Shown piece by piece: positions 11,346 to 21,339 of a DNA stretch of 64,000 nucleotides. Source of the DNA: Cheiracanthium punctorium. Its lineage: Eukaryota; Arthropoda; Arachnida; Araneae; Cheiracanthiidae. The notes under the pieces are model-generated. The model made no database searches, had not been told where the DNA came from, and worked only from the letters and a program-made list of their open reading frames with translations. The DNA lies in NCBI GenBank assembly GCA_038373885.1, contig JAWZYV010016535.1, forward strand, positions 806,001-870,000, read 5' to 3'. Positions within the stretch are counted from its first letter, which is position 1. Each line of letters begins with the position of its first letter. A program made the position numbers and the translations under genes.

Positions 11346-12411
11346 AACTTTGGGTGAAATTTTGACAAAGTGTCGTTCAGGTATTATTAATAATAGTCAA
11401 ATTATTCGATTGGTAAGAAATTAATTTCACTTTTTACCAATGTATGTAAGTAGCAACAACATTCAAAATTAATAATTAAAAAACAATATTGCAAATTGTA
11501 TAGGAATTTTAGTGCAATTTTAACTTTCATATATCTTGGATAATTTTTTAAAATTGGTCACGTTCGTAAACGCCAAACGAGTTGCACGCGTGCAACGAGT
11601 TTCCATCTAAGGTGTTCGTAAAGGAAACTGAGTGCATTCAGTTTAAAAACTCGAACGTTCATATACAAAACTGAGTGCAATTAGTTTCAAACGAAATAAA
11701 CTGATCTATGCTAAGGTTTCGTGAGTTATTTAGAAGATACACTTGCTGCACGTTGTTGTTGTTTTCAAATGGCGTCCGTTGTTATGGAAAAGTATGTTGT
11801 GAAAAGTATTTTACGTTTTCTAAAGCTGCAAATATTATTTTTTCGAGGAGGAAATTCAAGCGTACGTTAGAAAATGCTACGAAGGTACATAATTTTGCAA
11901 AGGTAATCATTTTCTTGTATTTTTCATTTTAGTAAATTCAAAAATGCATGTTTTAGTGTTGAGATTGAAGTTGATTTAACCCCTTATTAGCGAAATTTGA
12001 ACTTCTCTTGCTAAATACTTTTGAAAAAATGAAGTTTAAGTTGAAATTTCTAAATTTTGATTTGTGCACTTCAATTATAGCCACTCATTCTTTTAAAAAT
12101 CCTGTTGATTTTATATTGAGTATGTACTAAAATCTCTCCTCATTAAAATTAACGCATTCCCGAATTGTAAACAAACACGTCTCCTAGGTGACTAAACTAA
12201 ATAAACTGAAGTTGTTCGTAAAGTCAACCAAATGTCCCCAAATTTAAATATTTGTACTTTTTTTTCCCTGAACGTTTCCGTTTAGTTTATTTCTTTCAGA
12301 AAAAACTGAAGAAAAATAATCCTACTAAAAGCGCCATCTACTCAGAGAAACAATGAAATTTGATCTCTGAAACAAGAACGTACCCAGGGGGTGGTCCGGG
12401 GGTCCCGACAC

Positions 12412-13106
12412 TAGAGATGAGACGGGCTCAGCCCGAGCCCGGGCCCGAACCGGGCTCGGGCTCTGTATTTCACAATTGCGTTCGGGCTCGTGAAAAATTT
12501 CTCCTTTATTGAACACAATCCTTGAAAAATATTTTAAAAAGTCATTCACGAGGGAAATAAAAGTACAGTCAACTCCGGTTATAGTGAACCTCTGCGGACC
12601 ATCCCATTTCGTCCACTATATCCGAAGTTCACTAAAACCCAAGTGTGTTCATGATGGATAGCGATACTGTATGTGAATCGGCACTAATGGTTTGCGTTCA
12701 CTATAGCCGATGGTTCACTATATCCGGGTTCACTATGACCGGAGTTGACTGTACTTATATATAAAAAAAAATAGCGGCACTGACGCCTAGAAGGTGCGTT
12801 AAGGTCTTTGGATATTTCAGAACGGCGGCTTATATTGATTAGTTAGTTATGAGATTCGACATTATTTGATAAACATGGATATATAGAGAATTAGAAAGTG
12901 CATTGAGAGTTTGCAACTATATTTGTCTTTAATTTGCACAAACGGCAAAATTCATTGTATACTATCAATGAATTAATTAGATTTTTTTATCTTAGCTGAA
13001 ATTTCGGACTCGAGCTTCGACTTAAATAATATTGCTCGGGCTCGGGCGGGCTCGGTTAAAAGTCCTCGGGCTCGGGCTTCAAAAAATGAACCCGAACTCA
13101 TCTCTA
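12412..13106. mobile_element. hAT-like element with TAGAGATGAG ends
   Basis: The ends are TAGAGATGAGACGGG and inverse TAGAGATGAGTTCGGG, flanked by the perfect 8-bp duplication CCCGACAC (12404-12411, 13107-13114). GGGCTCGG words are repeated near both ends. No transposase is visible. Confidence 0.9.
12566..12751. mobile_element. pogo/Tigger-like MITE
   Basis: The ends are CAGTCAACTCCGGTTATAGTG and the inverse with CACTATGACCGGAGTTGACTG, flanked by TA on both sides (12564-12565, 12752-12753). TTCACTATA words recur inside. It is the innermost element of the nest. Confidence 0.88.
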
Positions 13107-14026
13107 CCCGACACCCCCCCCCCCCCGAAATTTCAGTTTTTGTTAACAAAATAAGAATGATGACGTCTTTTTGTGAAAAATTCTGCCTTTTTCACCGTTT
13201 GGACACCCTCCGAATTTTTTTTCTGGGTACGTCCCTGCTCTGAAAGCGTTTGTTGTCATTGTGTGTGTAGCTTGTACAGACATTCAATAAAGTATCCGAC
13301 TGTGAGCCAAATTTCCCATTTCAGTTTGTTAATGATTAATCCCTTTGCATGAAGAACCATGCTTGAAATTGATGTACGAAAATTTTCTTGCATTCGAATA
13401 CTTTTTTTAGAGGGTGTACAAAGTTTCATGAAAAATTATCACAAAATGATCCAATGTAAAAAGCAATGTCTTCTGAAAAATACAAATACTATTCCAAGAG
13501 TTAAATTTTGAATAAGTTGCAATATTTCAGCATGATGTTCCTTTCATACTTCTGGTTTAAATAAATATTTATAAATGAATGAAATACTTCCATTAATTTA
13601 TTAGAAATAAGAATACACAATTGATATAAATAGCTATTAGAGTTCATTTTTCAGTATCACAGTCAGCCCAGATTTAAAGTATGGGTATACTGGTATACAC
13701 TCTCCAAAAAAAGTATTCGAGTAAAAATTTACTACGTTGGTTTCGTATATTAAAAAGTATTTATCATAGAATATGAATTAGGCTATGTAGTATAATATGA
13801 CTTTCCATATTTCTGTCACGTTTTACGTTTTTCAAAAACTCAATTATTATTCGCAAATCTAAAATAGGAAATTTATCTCTTTCTCGAACACTTTTTTTGA
13901 GGGTGTACATGGTAATATGTTGTGTCCTCGAATAAGTCCTCGAAAATATTTTCTAGTGTCCCCAAGTTTTGTTTAGATTCGAGGACAATGCTTGATTTGT
14001 CCCCAAATTACTGTTTAGAAATATGA

Positions 14027-14478
14027 GGCCCGTTTACATGTGAAAATGGAAAATCTCGGGTTAAAGCTAAGGGGACCAAACGTCCCCATTTTCCGGGGAC
14101 AGTCCCCATTTTCAGGACGTTTTTCAAATTGTCCCCAGAATGTAAAAATGGAACTGGGGACAATTTTTTAATTATTGCATTGTTTTTAAATTAAATTACT
14201 GTTAATTATTGCATTAATTATAAATGTCCCCAGTTTTGTTGTCAGAATCAGGGACATGTCCCCTATTCTGACTACAAAAATCTGGTCACCTTAGTTAAAG
14301 CGGAGTACAGGGAAAAACTCGCAATGCATCATGGGAAAGCGGGGTTGACTCTGCATTAACCCTCCTTTCGACCAGGAATCTTTCTACCCCGCATTTTTTC
14401 CCCTAAGTAGGGGAAGCGGGGTAGAAAGCAGTGTAAGTCCCGGGATTTACTCCGCATTTTTGCACATATAAACGGGCC
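14027..14478. mobile_element. MITE with GGCCCGTTTA ends near the end of D3
   Basis: GGCCCGTTTACATGTG at the left is answered by the inverse of GGCCCGTTTATATGTGC at the right. Inside, AGCGGGGTAGAAAG and its inverse-like partner TTTCTACCCCGC form a second inverted repeat. The target duplication is unclear. MITE B is inserted within it. Confidence 0.65.
14068..14293. mobile_element. MITE B of the GGGGACA family
   Basis: A 226-bp inverse-oriented relative of MITE A, starting TAAGGGGACCAAACG and ending TGGTCACCTTA. It is flanked by the perfect 8-bp duplication GTTAAAGC (14060-14067, 14294-14301). Confidence 0.9.
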
Positions 14479-14491
14479 CAGCGTCGCCTTA

Positions 14492-15760
14492 ACCATGCGT
14501 CCTCGAAATTCGAGGACAGTCCCCAAATCCAGATCTTTTATTCATTTTGTCCCCAAATGTCCCCAAATTTAAAGATTTGTACTTTTTTTCCCGGAAAGTT
14601 TCCGTTTAGTTTGTTTCTTTCAGGAAAAACTGAAGAAATAAGAAAAATAAACCAACTAAAAGCGCCATCTACTCAGAGAAACAATGAAATTCGATCTCTT
14701 AAAACGTTTGTTGTCATTGTGTGTGTAGCGTGTACAGACATTCAATAAAGTGTCCGACTATGAGCCAAATTTCCCATTTCTGTTTTGTTAATGATTAATC
14801 ACTTTTCACGAAGAACCATGCTTGAAATTGACATACGAAAATTTTCTTGCACTCGAATACTTTTTTTAGAGGGTGTACAATGTTTCATGAAAAATTATCA
14901 TAAAATGATCCAATGTAAAAAGCAATGTCTTCTGAAAAATACAAATACTATTCCAAGAGTTAAATTTTGAATAAATTGCAATATCTCAGCATAATGTTCC
15001 TTTCATATTTCTGTTTTAAATAAATATTTATAAATGAATGAAATACTACCATTAATTTATTAGAAATAAGAATACACAATTGATATAAAGAGCTACTAGA
15101 TTTCATTTTTAACCCATTCGTGCCTGGATATTTTTGCGACTTTCTTCGATTTTTGCTAACACCAGCAGTAATTGATAAATTTCTGATGTCAACTTTTTGA
15201 ACAAGGGATGATTTCATTTAAAATCATTATGTATAAAAATGGAAATGTCAACATCCTACTTGGCCATATTAAAATATTTTGTGGCACTGAGGTTCAATAC
15301 TCGCGAATAAAGGCTAGGAAAAATAAATAACGTTTTCGACTGATAGCGAAAATGCCGTCCCAAAAAAGTGACGCTGGCCAAAAATGGGTTAAGTATCAAA
15401 GTCAGTCAAGATTTAAAGTATGGGTATACTGGTATACACTCTCTAAAAAAAGTATTCGAGTAAAAATTTCCTACGTTGGTTTCGTATATTAAAAATTATT
15501 TATCATAGAATATGAATTAGGCTATGTATAAATATGACTTTCCATATTTCTGTTACGTTTTACGTTTTTCAAAAACTCAATTATTATTCGCAAATCTAAA
15601 ATAGGAAATTTATCTCTTACTCGATTACTTTTTCTGGAGGGTGTACATGGTAATATGTTGTGTCCTCGAAAATATTTTCTAGTGTCCCCAAGTTTTGTTT
15701 AGATTCGAGGACAATGCTTGATTTGTCCCTAAATTACTGTTTGGAAATATGGTCGCCTTA
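14492..15760. mobile_element. GGGGACA-family element, copy D2 (inverse)
   Basis: It runs from ACCATGCGTCCTCG to ATATGGTCGCCTTA, directly next to the end of D3. It lacks the ACGTACCC MITE found in D1 and D3 and so shows the unoccupied site (near 14696). It carries a piggyBac-like MITE at 15113-15388. Confidence 0.7.
15113..15388. mobile_element. piggyBac-like MITE
   Basis: TTAA (15109-15112) followed by CCCATTCGTGCC, and GGCCAAAAATGGG followed by TTAA (15389-15392). TTAA duplication with CCC...GGG ends is the piggyBac signature. D1 and D3 lack it at the matching place, which gives two independent empty sites. Confidence 0.88.
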
Positions 15761-15763
15761 CAC

Positions 15764-16038
15764 CTTGGAGGAGGGAGTAATATGGAGTGGGCATGAGAGG
15801 AGAAAAGTGAAGCCACAACTGTAACCGGTTTTACCTCTGTCCGCTATGTTCTTCTATGGTGAAAAAAATGAAGTAACCCTACGCGTAGCCTTGGGGGGCG
15901 TGACTCGGAGTTGAAGAGCCGTTTGGAGCTCATACGATTTATCGAGCCGTGCCCCCCAAGGCTACGCTTACAGTTACTTCATTTTCTTCCTATAGGAGAA
16001 CTAACGCGTGCCCACTCCATATTATTACTTCCTCCAAG
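15764..16038. mobile_element. Palindromic MITE with CTTGGAGGA ends
   Basis: The outer inverted repeat is CTTGGAGGAGGGAGTAATA against the inverse of TATTATTACTTCCTCCAAG. An inner pair covers GTAGCCTTGGGGGGC and GCCCCCCAAGGCTAC. It is flanked by the perfect 8-bp duplication CCTTACAC (15756-15763, 16039-16046). A hAT-type origin is inferred from the 8-bp duplication. Confidence 0.88.
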
Positions 16039-16051
16039 CCTTACACTAAAC

Positions 16052-16277
16052 TAAGGTGACCAAACGTCCCCATTTTCCGGGGACAGTCCCCATTTTCAGG
16101 ACGTTTTTCAAATTGTCCCCAGAATGTAAAAATGGAACTGGGGACAATTTTTTAATTTTTGCATTGTTTTTCAATTAAATTACTGTTAATTATTGCATTA
16201 ATTATAAATGTCCCCAGTTTTGTTGTCAGAATCGGGGACATGTCCCTGATCCTGACTACAAAAATCTGGTCACCTTA
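16052..16277. mobile_element. MITE C of the GGGGACA family
   Basis: 226 bp, nearly identical to MITE B by eye. Ends TAAGGTGACCAAACG and TGGTCACCTTA, flanked by the perfect 8-bp duplication CACTAAAC (16044-16051, 16278-16285). It lies in the right part of E1. Confidence 0.92.
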
Positions 16278-16396
16278 CACTAAACACACGCATTCCAGTT
16301 TTCTTACGAAAGCTCGTGCAACGAGTTTGTCGTTTACGAATGCAGCCATTAACTGATTTCTCTTCTTTCTGTTCTCTTTTGAAATCAGCTATCTTT

Positions 16397-17083
16397 GGCC
16401 GCGTTTGTAAACTCCAAACGAGTTACCCTCCTGCTACGAGTTTCTATCTCTGAGCCTAAGGTGGGGTGTTCTTAAAGAAACTGAGTGCATTCAGTTTATA
16501 AACTAGAGCGTTCGTATACAAAACTGAGTGCTGTTAATTTCAAATAAAAAAATCGAGCACGGAGCAGTTTAGATTTATCAAGTTTGTTAAGATTACTTGC
16601 TGCACGATGTTTTTGTTTAGAAATGGCGTCCGTTGTTACGGAGTATGTAAAAGTATGTTGTTATGAAAAGTATTTTATGTTTGCTGAAGCTGTAAATATT
16701 ATTTTTTCGAGAAGGAAATTCCAGCATACATTAGAAACTGCAACGAATGTACATAATTTTTCAAATTAATCACTTTCTTATATTTTTCAATTTAGTAAAT
16801 TCAAACATGCATATTTTAGTGTAGAGATTGAAGTTGATTTAAACCGTTATTAGCGAAATTTGAGCTTCTCTTTTGAAAAAAATGCAAGTTGTGCAAGAAT
16901 AACAACATAGGCAAATTGTAAACAAATACATCTCCTAGGTTATGAAACTGAATAAACTGAAGTTGTTCGTAAAGGTAAACTGAAACTGATAGATAGCACA
17001 GAACTGCAAACTGCACTGAACAAACGCATTTCAGTTTTCCTATGAAAACTCGTGCAAAGAGTTTGTTGTTTACGAACGCATCC
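16397..17083. mobile_element. Harbinger-like MITE, uninterrupted copy E2
   Basis: GGCCGCGTTTGTAAACTCC at the left and TTTACGAACGCATCC at the right, flanked by TTT on both sides. The body matches E1 (for example ATGGCGTCCGTTGTTA at 16623). A small frame starting at that ATG is partly shared by both copies, but I recognise no domain in it. Confidence 0.68.
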
Positions 17084-18048
17084 TTTGTATCCAATCGCAA
17101 TAGCAGCTATTCTTTATTAGTTAAAAAATAACTGTTTGACAACAAAGTATTTTGTTGTGGTTTCTGAATGGTCGCCAAGCCAGACTACTAGAAGTTTGGA
17201 TGTTTAAAATATGGGCCGATTGAGTTAGAGATGTTTCAATATTATCTGACAGAATTCCGAAAGTTGTTGATAAATTTATAGTATGATATGAGTTAGGTTT
17301 TCAGTTACTTTACTACCTTTTTTTTTAAACTTTTTGTGGACATAGGGTGAACATGAGTTTTGAAAACGACAGAAATATTAATTCACTCTTAATTTTTTAT
17401 TTCAGTCATTTATTTTTGCACTAAATAAATTTTTGAACTAGTTATTTTATTGTTTATTAACAATATTGTTTGTGATATAGATGTTTGAAGTAATAGAAAT
17501 AAATGTTTTATTAGTGATATAACAATAACTAATTTCTAACATGCAAAAGTACTATTATTTGCATGACATTGTTCACCTTCTTTCAATATTAATCAATATT
17601 ACAAGATTACTTAATGTTGATTGATTTGTTCATTAACTGTTTAGCGAGGCTTTGGTCGCATTCAGACTTAAATGTTAGGTGGTGTGCTTTTTAAAAGGAC
17701 TAACGGATAACTTTTATGGTTTGTAAACTCAAAGAGAGCTGCTCATGTCATCAAATAAATTACTTAGATCTATTTAAACCTTTTAAAGAGATTTCTTTTA
17801 AATTTTGATCCTTCCTAGAAGGCTGAGACTTCTGAATTTTACACTTCTTCACAAACTGCTATTGATTGCAAGAGCAAGTTTGAAATCACAGATAAATATA
17901 ATGTGTAATGTGCATAAATACCATAATGTGTAATGTGCATGAATACAGCCATCTTCAGTGGTAAGTCAGGGATGAGAGTTCCTAAGCTCAAGTTATTTGT
18001 CTGATGCCTTAACTATTGTACAGAAACATTTAGAAAGAGAGTCTTTCT

Positions 18049-18099
18049 AATCGTGCCAAAACACTGAAAATTACCAGTTTTCAGTGTTTTGGCACGATT
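18049..18099. repeat. Perfect 22-bp hairpin with 7-base loop
   Basis: The arm 18049-18070 is the exact reverse complement of 18078-18099, with loop TTACCAG. Pairing stops sharply outside these limits. It is shorter than a usual microRNA precursor, and no target duplication is visible. Confidence 0.85.
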
Positions 18100-18537
18100 T
18101 TGTCTGAGGTTCTGAGTACAAGTGTGCAAAATCTTCATATTGCATATTTTACTTTAATATAATGTTGTTTGGCTTAATAACAATAGTTTTATTTCATCAG
18201 TGGTCTTACATTGAGTTCTGAGAACTTCTAAATTATAATTTGTTTGCTAGTAAAATTTAATTACTTTCATAATGAAATTTCTAGTGTGGCTAGAATTAAA
18301 GTTCTCCTATTCAGAGACCTACAGCTATTAACATTTATATAAATATTGTAAAAGGTGAATGACTTAATAAGGAAATGGAAAACTATTCAGGAGAAAAAAA
18401 CTTAATATCGCAAAAAAAATTTTTTTTAATGACACATTTAGATACACTTATTATTTGTACAATTCAAAATATCTATTGTTAACTGAAATATTGTAATTAT
18501 AATTATTGGCAGTTTTTAAACGATTATGATTAGTTAA

Positions 18538-18771
18538 CCCTTTAATTTTGAGTGTGTTCATAGGGGCATGAGAAACAGGTACCTGTTTCTCATGCTAAAA
18601 TTATGTACCTATTTCTCATGAAATACCTGTAATGCACAACACAATTTAAATTATATTTTCTTTAAATCAATTTTGATCTGCAGCCAATAAATCACTTTTT
18701 GCTGCATTTGAGATAGACACCAGATAAATTTTTAAACACAGAAGGTTTTATTCCTTTAAATGGTTAAAGGG
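18538..18771. mobile_element. piggyBac-like MITE with a 30-bp palindrome
   Basis: TTAA (18534-18537) then CCCTTTAA, and TTAAAGGG then TTAG (18772-18775). One base of the expected TTAA has changed. Positions 18566-18595 form a perfect palindrome with no spacer, centred on GGTACC. One arm recurs with a change at about 18607-18622. Confidence 0.72.
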
Positions 18772-20948
18772 TTAGTGATAGATTTGTAAAAAGGTAGAAA
18801 TCTGAATTTAAAAATAATACTGTAGACTCCCAAAAATTTGCTGACCTCAGAAATCCACACGCATGCATAAATGTTAACAAAATTGCAGTTAACTAAAATT
18901 GAAATTTAAACAGTGAATGTGTTGTCATTTATCATCATGGTGAATTATTTTTATGCTAGCTAATTGCGTATTTTCATATCTTATTCTTCTTTTAATAATA
19001 ACTGAATTTTGGTAATCAAGCCTTTTTCACAACAAGGCCAGGGTAGTTAATGTGTGGCACAATTATGGTCATCTCTATTCATCGACACTGAAAATGGTGA
19101 CTATGAGTGGTCTGGATTTAGGAGAAATTCTGCAAACGACAGGGCAAGAGAGAAAAAAAAATGAGGGTAAATCATTGCATGAAGACAACATTATAGATTG
19201 GATCCTCAATGCAATAAACCTGTTAAATGACAGACAAAGAAATCATTAAGTGTTTTGTAGGTAAACATTTTTTCAAAGTTTTATAAATAAAGAAGATTTT
19301 GGTTCAAATTCTGATGCTGAAACTGGTAAAATTCTCTTTGATGAAAGGCTAGAATAAAGGGAGTAATAGTTGAAATTCCTAAAACAACAGAAATGTGCTA
19401 CTGACCTGGAAGATATGGTGTTGTACAATATTCCAAAAAAGCTCTCATTAGAGCATCCTAAAGTTTTAAAACAAACAACATTTATCTTTTATTTACAAAC
19501 ACAGATGTTTGTAAATAAATAATTTTGGTAAAAATTTCATTTGTTGCTTTATGTATTTCAAATTTTAAGTTAGCTTATTCTTAAATGTGTTGTTTTATGA
19601 AATTTAGATTTTTATGGTAAAAATACTATGCTCTAAATTTATCCCCTGAAATCTGCACAATCCCTTCCCCCATACTATGCAGATTTCTAGGTGTCCACTG
19701 TAATGCCATTTTATAAAAGCATTTCTGTACCTTTTTTAAATTACTAATTTAGTAAGTGACTACTTTAATGTAATCTCTCCAAGTGTGTTTGTCACATCTT
19801 ATCGAAAGTTTCATGTTTGCCATAAATTGAAAATTACTTTCATTGGGATTAGAGAATTGGGGCCGTTGATGAAAAATGTGTTGTGTTGTGGAATTCCTTC
19901 CAGATATAGCAGAATCTGCATTTAATCACAGTTTTTTTGTTTTTAAACTGTAGCTCCTGATCTTAATCCTTCTATGCACAAAAAAGCTTAAATTGGCAAA
20001 CCAATAAAATTGCCACCACTCATATTTGTCTATTATAATAATTATTTTTTGAAGATTTTTTATTATTATTTTCTAATTCTCAAACTAAATTAATTCCATA
20101 TAGAGCTGCTAGTTAATTCACACCCAGCCACTATGCCCATGTATGATGATTTTCCAGAATTTTTAACCATTTTAACCTGTGCCTTCTGGCATTTCTTTTT
20201 GCTAAAATTTTAGAATATTTTGTTTTTCCCCCTTTGAGATTTTTATTTATTATTTCTTGTATGGTTGAAATTGCTTTCAAAATTGTCAATAAACTCTTGT
20301 TAAATAATCAAAACTGTCTTACTTTCTTTGCATTATTTTTTTTTTTTAGATTATCATTAGACCAGAGAAATCTATTTTTAGGTAAGTAATGCCATCTAGA
20401 TGAAATTGATGTAGTAATCGGGGACCACTAGATAAAAATTGGAATCTTCAGCATTAGCTCTAAATCTTAATTTTTTTTTTCTTTTAACAAAATCTGTATA
20501 AAAATACAGTCAGGTGGGGGAAAATCATCCTTTTTTTTTTTTTTTTTTAAGTTTCTAAAATTCAGCTGTTAAATTTATGTTAATATTCATCAAACTACTG
20601 ATCTATATTTCATACATTTGACTTTTATAGATAGAAAATATAGTATTGTTTATTATTATTATCAAAATATTTTTCTGCAGTGTCATTTTTAATTAGGCAA
20701 GAATTAATCCATTTTCCCCCATGGTGGGAGAAAATGGTAGTGTACAAAGGTACATGTATGTTTTTAATAAAAATCTTGGTAATGCTATGAATGAAATAAA
20801 AAAAATTCAACGTAATGTATGTCTTGTAATACATGTAATAAATGCATAGAAAAGTATTATTTCTCAAAATATTTAGCTAAAGAAATAACGTCCATGATTT
20901 CCAAGTTCAGGTTCCCTCAGTAAGTAGCAGATGCTACTTGGTTCCACA

Positions 20949-21339
20949 CAGGGGCATAGGCAGGGGATGGCTGATGGGACTGCAACCATCCCCAAAATGA
21001 GTAAATGCAAGATATGAAAAAATTATGTATTTGTGTATAAATTTGAAGTTTAAACTTTTGAGTGATTGAAAGCCCTTCAAAATTTTGAAGTTTAACTGTG
21101 TATCTAAGCCAAATTTAATATTTTCTCTAATGTATGGTTTTCAAACTGCAGGATTTCAAATTCCATTTATGAATTTCCCTTTTCTCTCTTTTCCTTGATT
21201 ATATGCAAACACTTGTAGACAAAATAAAGGGGTTCCATCCCCCCCCCCCCAAAAAAAAGAGTTATGTTATATCACATTCTAGTTTTTTGAGTTCTCATTC
21301 ACCTTTAAAAAAAAAAAAAAAATCCTGGCTATGTTACTG
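20949..21339. mobile_element. hAT-like MITE with CAGGGGCATAG ends
   Basis: CAGGGGCATAGGCAGG at the left and the inverse of CAGTAACATAGCCAGG at the right, flanked by the perfect 8-bp duplication GTTCCACA (20941-20948, 21340-21347). Related ends appear at 55283, 58077 and 59166. Confidence 0.9.

Larger units (their letters stand above)
12373..13237. mobile_element. ACGTACCC hAT-like MITE in D3, itself interrupted
   Basis: The ends are CAAGAACGTACCCAG and the inverse of CAGGGACGTACCCAG, with the perfect 8-bp duplication CTCTGAAA (12365-12372, 13238-13245). Its middle is split by the element at 12412-13106. Confidence 0.88.
12224..14491. mobile_element. GGGGACA-family element, copy D3 (inverse), carrying insertions
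   Basis: It matches D1 in inverse orientation from CAAATGTCCCC onward and ends with GTCGCCTTA after an interrupting element (14027-14478). About 75 bp present at the start of D2 are missing here. It carries the ACGTACCC MITE at the same place as D1. Confidence 0.7.
11556..16347. mobile_element. Harbinger-like MITE, copy E1, split by later insertions
   Basis: The left end is GGTCACGTTCGTAAACG and the right end is CGTTTACGAATGCAGCC, flanked by ATT on both sides. GG...CC termini with a 3-bp duplication suggest the PIF/Harbinger group, but no transposase is present. About 670 bp of element (11556-12223) match copy E2. The match then breaks and returns only at 16278. In between sit D3, D2 and the MITEs they carry. 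A short stretch present in E2 is missing here. Confidence 0.68.
17084..20948. other. AT-rich non-coding stretch
   Basis: No gene is supported. It contains a perfect hairpin (18049-18099) and a piggyBac-like MITE (18538-18771). A 65-residue frame at 19052-19249 matches no family I recognise and could be an old transposase scrap. The long T run at 20532-20549 is low complexity. Confidence 0.5.

Noticed and set aside
19052..19249. 65-residue frame starting MWHNYGHLYSS
   Set aside because: It loosely recalls CENP-B/jerky-type transposase tails, but I could not match any motif with confidence.
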